From positions 4,157 through 18,881 of the forward strand of contig DCTM01000044.1 in the NCBI GenBank assembly GCA_002329565.1: DNA of 14,725 nt, read 5' to 3'. The notes under the pieces were generated by a model. That model saw nothing but the letters and a program-made list of their open reading frames with translations. It had not been told where the DNA came from and did no database searches. The DNA is from Firmicutes bacterium UBA1440. GTDB taxonomy: Bacteria > Bacillota > Clostridia > Peptostreptococcales > Anaerovoracaceae. This document shows, in pieces, positions 7,265 through 13,565 of this stretch. The first letter of the stretch is position 1, and the number at the start of each line of letters is the position of its first letter. A program made the translations under genes and the position numbers.

Positions 7265-7966
7265 CTATTTCACCATCAGTTTCGGTTTTCCCTCCAGATA
7301 ATCAAACGAGACGAGATGATATTCGACTCCGTTACGCACGCCCTGCAGTCCCTTGCCGAAGACCTCTCTTCTGTGAAGATGACCGTAAATCACCGTCTTG
7401 ACGCAATATTTTTCGAAAAGCTCTGTAAATCCCGACGGATCGCGGTTATCGTTCGTCGGCGGATAGTGCAACATGGCAATAATATCGCGATATCCCGCCT
7501 TTTGTGCCGCAGAGAGAGACATTTCCAAACGGATTAGTTCTCGTCTGTATATTTTTTCGTCACTCTCGGAAAACTCGACCCCAACGGTCGGGCACAGCCA
7601 ACCGCGGCTGCCGCAGACAGCCATTCCTTCACACGGATAGAACGTGTTCTGCAAGAAATACATATTGTCGTACATTTCGTTGAGCTTATTGACGGATTTC
7701 CACCAAAGTTCGTGGTTGCCCCGAATCAATACTTTTTTTCCGGGCAGACGATGAACCCAATCGAGATCCGCTATCGCCTCATCAAATTTCAAAGCCCAAG
7801 AAATATCGCCGGCTATCAGTACTGTATCGTCCGCTCCGACCACCTTTTCCCATTCTTCCTTTAATTTCTCCGAATGATTATCCCATTGTACGCCATAGAT
7901 ATCCATCGGCTTGTCAACGCGCGGGTCAAAGCTTAAATGTAAATCCGCTATAGCATAGACAGACAT
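7265..7966 (-). CDS. Calcineurin-like metallophosphoesterase
   Basis: This 233-residue metallophosphoesterase carries the full set of binuclear-metal motifs: DLH (D8, H10), GDISWA (D54), GNHE (83-86), LHYPP (H167) and GHLH (195-198). No signal peptide is present, so it acts in the cytoplasm. The tryptophan after GDIS and the 'IRGNHELWW' context match a subgroup often labelled only as metallophosphoesterase. The natural substrate is unknown, so I give no gene name. It has GGGAGG upstream and lies 32 bases after rmuC and 13 bases before deoB. It is therefore probably co-transcribed with nucleoside salvage genes. A nucleotide-type substrate would fit, but that is inference only. Confidence 0.9.
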   Translation of the reverse strand: MSVYAIADLHLSFDPRVDKPMDIYGVQWDNHSEKLKEEWEKVVGADDTVLIAGDISWALKFDEAIADLDWVHRLPGKKVLIRGNHELWWKSVNKLNEMYDNMYFLQNTFYPCEGMAVCGSRGWLCPTVGVEFSESDEKIYRRELIRLEMSLSAAQKAGYRDIIAMLHYPPTNDNRDPSGFTELFEKYCVKTVIYGHLHRREVFGKGLQGVRNGVEYHLVSFDYLEGKPKLMVK

Positions 7967-7998
7967 ATATCCTCCCGGTATAAATTATTCTTCTTTAT

Positions 7999-9306
7999 CT
8001 ATTCCTCATTATCATATGCCGAGGTCGCCGTATCGCCGAGCTCGAGTATGCCCTGCGATTCTGAATCCGGTAAGCTCTGCACACCCTGCAGTTTGCGTTG
8101 AATACTGCGTGTACGCGTGCCTACGAGCTTGTCAAGATCTTCGTTTACCTGAACGAGCTTCTTCTGCGTGGAGGCGAGGATATCACCGAATTTGCCGAAT
8201 TCGGTCTTAACCGCGCCAAGTATGTTCCACACCTCGCTCGAATGCTTCTGGATGGCGAGCGTTTTGAACCCCATCTGCAAGCTGTTAAGAAGTGCCGCCA
8301 TAGTCGTCGGCCCTGCGATGTTTACCTTGTACTCGCGCTGCAGGATTTCGACAAGACCGAGTCTTACGACATCGGCATACAATCCTTCAACCGGCAGAAA
8401 CATGATGGCAAAATCCGTCGAAAGCGGCGGCGATATGTATTTGTCGCGAATGTCCTTCGCCTCGTTCTTAATCGTTCGAATCAGGTTTTGCTCGGCAGCC
8501 TTGATTTCATCTTTGTCGGCATGCTCATAGGCTTCAAGCAGCCTGCTGTAGCTGTCGGCCGGAAATTTAGCGTCGATCGGCAACCAGACCGGTTTTTCAT
8601 CGTCACCCGGGAGCTTTATCGCAAATTCCACACGCTCACGGCCTTGTTTTATAGCCACGTTTTCCTCGTATTGCGCCGGCGTGAGAATCTGATTAAGAAT
8701 AGCTCCGAGCTGTATCTCCCCGAGGATGCCGCGCGTCTTGACGTTGGACAGCACTTTCTTGAGGTCACCAACTCCCGATGCCAGCGCCTGCATCTCGCCG
8801 AGTCCTTTGTATACCTGCTCCAGACGGTCCGAAACTACCCTGAAAGACTGAGTAATGCGATCCTCCAGCGTCTTTTGCAGCTTTTCGTCCACCGTCCTGC
8901 GCATCTCTTCAATCTGCTTGTTGTTGTCATCCGTGAGCGCACGCAACCGCATCTCCATCGTGATTCTGATACTCTCTAGCCGCTGCTCGTTTTGCATCGT
9001 CATATCATTGAATTTTGCGCTCAGTTCCGCCAAACGTTTATCCTGCGTCTCTGCGGAATTTTTTTGATTGTCCGAGAGCATTTTGGCGAATATCTCAAAG
9101 CTCTTTTGCACAGCCTCCACCGTTTCGGCTCTGACAGCCTTGATCTCTCGATCCATGTTATTTTCAACATCTTTAATCGACCGCTCGACCGCATCGGCCT
9201 GCAATGCGCTTTGCGCCGCGTTGCCCTTGAGCAATTGCAAAAGAACTGTCAAAACGATCAGCAAAACGATGATCAAAGCGATGCCGGCGTATACGATAAT
9301 ATCCAT
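7999..9306 (-). CDS. rmuC: DNA recombination protein RmuC homologue
   Basis: This 435-residue protein has the RmuC layout. There is an N-terminal membrane segment (about residues 4-26) and a long coiled coil (about 30-180, rich in E, K, R and Q). A PD-(D/E)XK-like nuclease-fold domain (about 185-380) follows, with GILGEIQLG, LPIDAKFPADSY (242-253) and LPVEGLYADVVR. RmuC limits inversion or recombination at short inverted repeats in E. coli and was named for that effect. Its biochemical activity is not well established. The membrane segment suggests tethering at the membrane. AAGGAG precedes the ATG at 9306. It is the first gene of the four-gene minus-strand unit. Confidence 0.93.
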   Translation of the reverse strand: MDIIVYAGIALIIVLLIVLTVLLQLLKGNAAQSALQADAVERSIKDVENNMDREIKAVRAETVEAVQKSFEIFAKMLSDNQKNSAETQDKRLAELSAKFNDMTMQNEQRLESIRITMEMRLRALTDDNNKQIEEMRRTVDEKLQKTLEDRITQSFRVVSDRLEQVYKGLGEMQALASGVGDLKKVLSNVKTRGILGEIQLGAILNQILTPAQYEENVAIKQGRERVEFAIKLPGDDEKPVWLPIDAKFPADSYSRLLEAYEHADKDEIKAAEQNLIRTIKNEAKDIRDKYISPPLSTDFAIMFLPVEGLYADVVRLGLVEILQREYKVNIAGPTTMAALLNSLQMGFKTLAIQKHSSEVWNILGAVKTEFGKFGDILASTQKKLVQVNEDLDKLVGTRTRSIQRKLQGVQSLPDSESQGILELGDTATSAYDNEE

Positions 9307-9513
9307 TCACGCTCTCCTTCTGAGTATATCTCCCGATTGTCGTTTGTATATTGGTATTACGGAATCATTATACTATATCCCTCAATTCTTGGCGGCGTTG
9401 CCGTAGGGTAGGATATGGTGAAATGATTCTTTTGAAAAAACAATTTCCGGAATCATTATACCACACGATAATACATTTATAAATTAAAATCGTCTGCACG
9501 CAAGGAGCGAACT
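9307..9513. promoter_or_regulatory. Divergent control region with duplicated -10/initiation element
   Basis: This 207-base spacer lies between rmuC (minus) and the FeoB-like gene (plus). A 14-base sequence CGGAATCATTATAC occurs at 9360-9373 and again at 9448-9461. Read on the minus strand it is GTATAATGATTCCG, that is, a perfect TATAAT plus the bases down to the start site. The distal copy has TTTATA (9483-9478) at 17-base spacing, so a minus-strand promoter there is credible. The proximal copy lacks a clear -35. The core GAATCATT also occurs inverted (AATGATTC, 9422-9429). For the plus-strand gene I see only a weak candidate, TTGAAA at 9432-9437 with TTATAC at 9456-9461. AAGGAG at 9502-9507 serves its start. 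Confidence 0.5.
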
Positions 9514-10452
9514 ATGACAGAATTCCTCAATTTTACACTGACCGGCACGTTTGGCATTTTGACGACAGCTCCCTTTTATCTGTTTCTCGTACTGCTGCCG
9601 GCAGTGTTTGCAATCAATGTCCTGCAAGGCATAATGGTCGGTACAGGCCTTTTCGATCGCCTGTCTCTGCGCATCGGCGGGCGCTTGTCTGCATCAGGGC
9701 TGTCACCCGCCTCGCTTTTGTCGGTGCTGATGGGATTTGCCTGCGTAACCGCCGCCTTATCATCGCTCGCCGAAACAAATAAAAGAGAAAGAATCATCGG
9801 ATCCGCAATACTTTGCATTGCCGTACCATGCTCTGCGCAAGTTGCAATTATTGCGTCCATGACCTTTCTCTTAGATTTTACTTATATTATATTCTTTTTC
9901 TCATTCACTATGATATCCACATTTGTGCTTATTTATACCCTCGGACGTCTGATTCCCGGCAGCACGCCCGTCATCGAGCTTCCTGCCAGCAGGATGCCTC
10001 TCAGAAAGGTCGGCTTTCGCGCCGTCGCTGTGCCCGCCTTAAAATCGGCGGCTGAATTTGTCCTTGAAACCGCCCCCGCATTCCTCATAGGCTGCCTTGC
10101 GGTATCGTCGCTGATGTTTACCGGAATCCTATCCGCTCTGATCGATATATCCTCTCCGTATACCTGCGGATTTCTGCATCTGCCGATTGAAGCTTCCTCA
10201 CTGTTCATTCTCAGTTTGATCAAGCGTGACCTCGGTGCAGCCTCGATGCTCACAATTATCAGAACGGCGGCATTTTCTCAGGCAGAGACAGTTGTCTGCC
10301 TTATCATGTTGACGTTCTTCGTTCCCTGCTTCGCATCCTTGGCAGTACTTGTGCACAGAGAGGGGATTTGGCGCTCGCTTGCAATATGGTTCGGCAGTCT
10401 TGCGATGGCAACATGTGCCGGCAAGATTGCTTCGTTGATTTTGCTTTCCTAA
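9514..10452 (+). CDS. FeoB-like membrane (Gate/nucleoside-recognition) protein without GTPase domain
   Basis: This 312-residue, very hydrophobic protein aligns by eye with the membrane core of ferrous iron transporter FeoB across its length. MGFACVTAALSS (73-84) sits where FeoB has its first Gate-domain GxGC motif. KRERIIGSAILCIAVPCSAQ (90-109) matches FeoB's 'RDR...PFxSCSAR'. ELPASRMP (155-162) corresponds to 'ELPPYRLP'. SLIKRDLGAASM (234-245) corresponds to 'FLRRDYGAAGL', and TFFVPCFASLAVL (267-279) to the final 'FVPC' motif. Cysteines C77, C106 and C272 lie at the positions discussed for FeoB's metal path. The N-terminal G domain is absent: the protein starts directly before the first membrane segment, with AAGGAG upstream of the ATG. 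It could be a metal permease that uses a separate partner, or another Gate-family transporter. No feoA or GTPase gene is in the window. Confidence 0.8.
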   Translation: MTEFLNFTLTGTFGILTTAPFYLFLVLLPAVFAINVLQGIMVGTGLFDRLSLRIGGRLSASGLSPASLLSVLMGFACVTAALSSLAETNKRERIIGSAILCIAVPCSAQVAIIASMTFLLDFTYIIFFFSFTMISTFVLIYTLGRLIPGSTPVIELPASRMPLRKVGFRAVAVPALKSAAEFVLETAPAFLIGCLAVSSLMFTGILSALIDISSPYTCGFLHLPIEASSLFILSLIKRDLGAASMLTIIRTAAFSQAETVVCLIMLTFFVPCFASLAVLVHREGIWRSLAIWFGSLAMATCAGKIASLILLS

Positions 10453-10499
10453 GCGTTTTGATTGCGCACAGGATTCTTTATGTCACGGAAGTATGTGTC

Positions 10500-13385
10500 T
10501 TACAAATCCTCCGCCTTTTTCATAATACTTACCTTGGCATCCTCCACGTAGACTTGGATATCCTCTTTCAATATCGAACTGTATGCGGACCTCAAATCGG
10601 CTTCTCGCACGACGACAGCCCGGAGATCTTTCTTAGCTATCAACTTTTTCACCTGCTTCGCGCTTATATCGGCCGCCGAAAGATTTAAAACAGCTTCGTA
10701 TTTACCGCTGTACTCCTCCTGTGACGGTATGATCGGCACCGCTCGTTCAACGATGGTCTTGTTCTTTTCAGCGAGATATTGTATCAACGCGTCTCCGTTT
10801 TCCTTCACGTTAAAGTAAAGATTAACATTACCGTGAGTCGCCATCCACGATGCGATTTCATCGCCCGTCATCGCTTTCCTTCCCGTATTCGTATTGACTG
10901 CATACGGTTTGCCGTCCGCGTCCCAATCAATATCGAGCATGATATCCTTATATCCCGCATAGACGGAATAATTGAGCGCCTTCTCAGAACCTTTACCCGC
11001 GAGTGATTTGTCCGGATAGCCTGCGGCAACTATTTCATCGGGATAGATGCGTGAAAGCTTGAGATCGGCGATATCGCTCGCCTTGCCGCCATCCAAAAAG
11101 ATTCTGCGAATCGCGTCGCTGCGCAATGCATATTCCGAGGTTTCAATGATTTGAACGGCCTTCAGATGATCTTCATAGCAGGAGGCAACGTCCACCGGCT
11201 CACCCGTGTGAATATTCCAGGCGCGCCCGTTCTCAAAAATGCCGTCACGCGCCATCTCGTAGGCGATATCGTTGCTGAAAAACGAGCCTTTTGTCATAAA
11301 TGTTTGCTCGGCCACCAGCCCATTTTTAACGGTATACAGATTGTGACCGACATACAGCGTGTCAAGCTTATCGAACCCAAACAGATATGCCAGTGTCGGT
11401 AAAATATCCGTCTGACCGCCCGCAGTGGAGATAACTTGATGAATGTCATGCGAATCATCGGGCATGTGTATAATGAGCGGCACTCGCATCATATCCCGGA
11501 AATCGTAAGATCTTCCGAGAAGCCTTTCCATACTCTCATCGATCTCATCCGAATGCGTAAGACCCGCATGGTCACCGTACAGCACAAATACGGTGTTGTC
11601 GTAAAGTCCTTCCTTTTTCAGACGATCGATGAAAAGGCCAATAGAGTAATCGGTATATGCCGCACTCTGCAAATAATTTCCGACTATCGTTTCCCTGTCC
11701 TCAGGTAACAGTTTGATGAAACGATACTTCTTCAACATCTGATACGGATGATGGTTTGAGATGGTGATGATGAAGTTGTAGTACGGCTCTTGAATTTCTT
11801 TCATATAGCCTACTGTCTGCTTAAAGAATTCGCTGTCCGTGAGTCCCCAACCCATCCATTCGGTCATATCGTAATCACCGCCCTCAGACGTCAATCCGCC
11901 GTAATAGCGATCAAAACCCTCTGTGGGATACATATCTTCTCTGTTCCAAAATGTTCTGTCCTGTGCAGCATGGAAGACCGCAGTATTGTAACCGCGCTCT
12001 TTCAGTAAGACAGGCAGGCCACGGAAGCAGTTTTCATCAAATAGGTTATATGTATAACTTGTCAAGCTGCCGTAGATTGAATTGTTGGCGGCAAATTCTG
12101 CGTCCGAAGTATTGCCGCTGCCGATCTGCTGATAGAAGTTGTCAAAATATGTAGTGTTTCCCTCTAAAAGTTTGTTGAGGTTCGGCGTTATCTCCTGCCC
12201 GTTATACTCTCTGCCGATGACAAAATTCTGCAAAGATTCCATCTGGATCACGACGAGGTTCTTACCCTCTGCCACACCGAATAACGGCCCGTTCTTCTCC
12301 GTTTGATAGTCATCAGTCCAAGCGGCCAGATTGCCGTTTTGTCCCTTGAATACCGTCCCAAAGACATCCTTGATATGAAATGTGTAGAATTCCTGATTTG
12401 TAATCGATTGGCATGCACCGATGCCCGCCAAACTGCCCAGCAACAAAATCGCTATCAACAGAATAGGTGAGCACACAATCGCATGGCGCAACTTGAGAAG
12501 CTTTTGACGGCGCTTTCTGACCGCGGCACGCACTCTGCCGGCATTGCGACCGTAAATATGCGCGGTATCATCTTCCAAGTTCAAGGCCTCTTCGTTTACA
12601 TCAAACTCGGTCTCGACCTGCATATCGTTTAGGTCTTGATCCCTGCCTTCTTCTGTGTATTTACAGTCGATATCATGGGCTGCACACTCGTTACCGAGTT
12701 TCTTATCCTCTTTCCCCGTTTCTCGAATTGATTCGGTTTCTTGGCTTTCAGTCTTTTCCGTCTCATCGAACTCAGCATAAATGCGCTCTCCGATTGCCTG
12801 TATTTCGCAGGCAGCCTCAACGACACGATCGGCCTCTTCAATTTCGCAGGCCGTCTCATTCACACTGCCTCCGACTTCTTCAATTTCACAAGACGCCTCG
12901 GTCTCTCGGTCGCCGGTCTCTTCATTTGCCGCAATCGCGCCGTGTTCTCTTTTGCGCACCTTCAATACTGCTGCCAGTGCCAGTCCGGGGTCGATCAGCA
13001 TTACAAAGTTAACCGGTCGCATGACAACCTTGATGCTCTCCGTGATATCGCCGAGCACTCCGGCCGCGCCCAACATGCCGACTGAAAGATAGCGATTGAA
13101 AAAACTGTTGTACGTCACATCACAGAACATCAAGACCGACATCACGCAAAACAGCACCGCCGGAATCAGCTTGTCGTCGAAAATCTTAAACAGTAAATAA
13201 GTGATCAGCAAGCTGACCAAAAACGCCGGCACAAAACCCGTCGTAATTCCCATCAACATGTAGAATACGATGAACTTCACCGGCACCGCTATGAGAGCAG
13301 AAGCCCCCAAAATACCATATATATGATAGAACGTTCTCCAATTTGAAAGAATGTTGTCCCTTATATTGCCAATAATTTTTTCCAT
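10500..13385 (-). CDS. LTA-synthase-family phosphoglycerol transferase with acidic insert and GDPD-like C-terminal domain
   Basis: This 961-residue membrane protein is much longer than usual LtaS (about 640). Residues about 20-141 hold the first membrane segments. About 148-278 is an acidic, repeat-bearing insert flanked by basic patches (KVRKR, RAAVRKRRQK). About 303-325 is the last membrane segment, and about 365-700 is the extracellular sulfatase-fold catalytic domain. Key LtaS residues can be placed: metal ligand E383 (QMESLQN), nucleophile T426 (SGNTSDAEF), H545/H546 (SNHHPY) and D605-H606 (YGDHAG). Such enzymes add glycerol-phosphate from phosphatidylglycerol to a glycolipid or polymer. 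Residues about 782-961 resemble a glycerophosphodiester phosphodiesterase barrel lacking its catalytic His/Glu residues. The start has GGGGAG upstream and a clear promoter. The exact polymer made is not known from the sequence. Confidence 0.88.
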   Translation of the reverse strand: MEKIIGNIRDNILSNWRTFYHIYGILGASALIAVPVKFIVFYMLMGITTGFVPAFLVSLLITYLLFKIFDDKLIPAVLFCVMSVLMFCDVTYNSFFNRYLSVGMLGAAGVLGDITESIKVVMRPVNFVMLIDPGLALAAVLKVRKREHGAIAANEETGDRETEASCEIEEVGGSVNETACEIEEADRVVEAACEIQAIGERIYAEFDETEKTESQETESIRETGKEDKKLGNECAAHDIDCKYTEEGRDQDLNDMQVETEFDVNEEALNLEDDTAHIYGRNAGRVRAAVRKRRQKLLKLRHAIVCSPILLIAILLLGSLAGIGACQSITNQEFYTFHIKDVFGTVFKGQNGNLAAWTDDYQTEKNGPLFGVAEGKNLVVIQMESLQNFVIGREYNGQEITPNLNKLLEGNTTYFDNFYQQIGSGNTSDAEFAANNSIYGSLTSYTYNLFDENCFRGLPVLLKERGYNTAVFHAAQDRTFWNREDMYPTEGFDRYYGGLTSEGGDYDMTEWMGWGLTDSEFFKQTVGYMKEIQEPYYNFIITISNHHPYQMLKKYRFIKLLPEDRETIVGNYLQSAAYTDYSIGLFIDRLKKEGLYDNTVFVLYGDHAGLTHSDEIDESMERLLGRSYDFRDMMRVPLIIHMPDDSHDIHQVISTAGGQTDILPTLAYLFGFDKLDTLYVGHNLYTVKNGLVAEQTFMTKGSFFSNDIAYEMARDGIFENGRAWNIHTGEPVDVASCYEDHLKAVQIIETSEYALRSDAIRRIFLDGGKASDIADLKLSRIYPDEIVAAGYPDKSLAGKGSEKALNYSVYAGYKDIMLDIDWDADGKPYAVNTNTGRKAMTGDEIASWMATHGNVNLYFNVKENGDALIQYLAEKNKTIVERAVPIIPSQEEYSGKYEAVLNLSAADISAKQVKKLIAKKDLRAVVVREADLRSAYSSILKEDIQVYVEDAKVSIMKKAEDL
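12801..12905 (-). repeat. In-frame tandem repeats inside the acidic insert
   Basis: The sequence ATTTCGCAGG occurs at 12802-12811 and 12841-12850, with a variant ATTTCACAAG at 12883-12892, giving periods of 39 and 42 bases. They encode three degenerate copies around 'ACEI(E/Q)' near residues 165-195 of the LTA-synthase-family protein. Because the periods are multiples of three, changes in copy number would keep the reading frame. Confidence 0.75.
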
Positions 13386-13420
13386 CCCGTCTCCCCGCTT
13401 TTTTGAATGTCAACGATACA

Positions 13421-13449
13421 ATTATACCGAAAGAATTGCTGTTTTTCAA
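13421..13449 (-). promoter_or_regulatory. Sigma-A promoter for the LTA-synthase-family gene
   Basis: On the minus strand TTGAAA (13449-13444) and TATAAT (13426-13421) are separated by 17 bases. The -10 is about 35 bases upstream of the start codon. Confidence 0.82.
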
Positions 13450-13494
13450 TCTTTTCTAGTCACTTCACCGAAATTTCATATTGCGATGCCTCAT

Positions 13495-13523
13495 TTGCAA
13501 AATTTCCTTTTTTAAGCTATAAT
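13495..13523 (+). promoter_or_regulatory. Sigma-A promoter for the GH18 gene
   Basis: TTGCAA (13495-13500) and TATAAT (13518-13523) are 17 bases apart. The -35 boxes of this promoter and of the divergent one at 13421-13449 are about 45 bases apart, so both envelope genes could be controlled from the shared segment between them. Confidence 0.8.
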
Positions 13524-13565
13524 GCAATAAACTCGACAACAATTTCGAAAGGAACACAGGAAAAA

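Noticed and set aside
8098..8979. 293-residue plus-strand open frame inside rmuC
   Set aside because: Antisense shadow of rmuC with no ribosome binding site and an unlikely composition rich in Arg and Leu.
9393..9403. Small hairpin CGGC-AAC-GCCG as a terminator or operator
   Set aside because: The stem is only four base pairs with no T-run. It is too short to support a function on its own.
10453..10499. Terminator between the convergent FeoB-like and LTA-synthase-family genes
   Set aside because: No convincing stem with a T-run could be found in these 47 bases on either strand.
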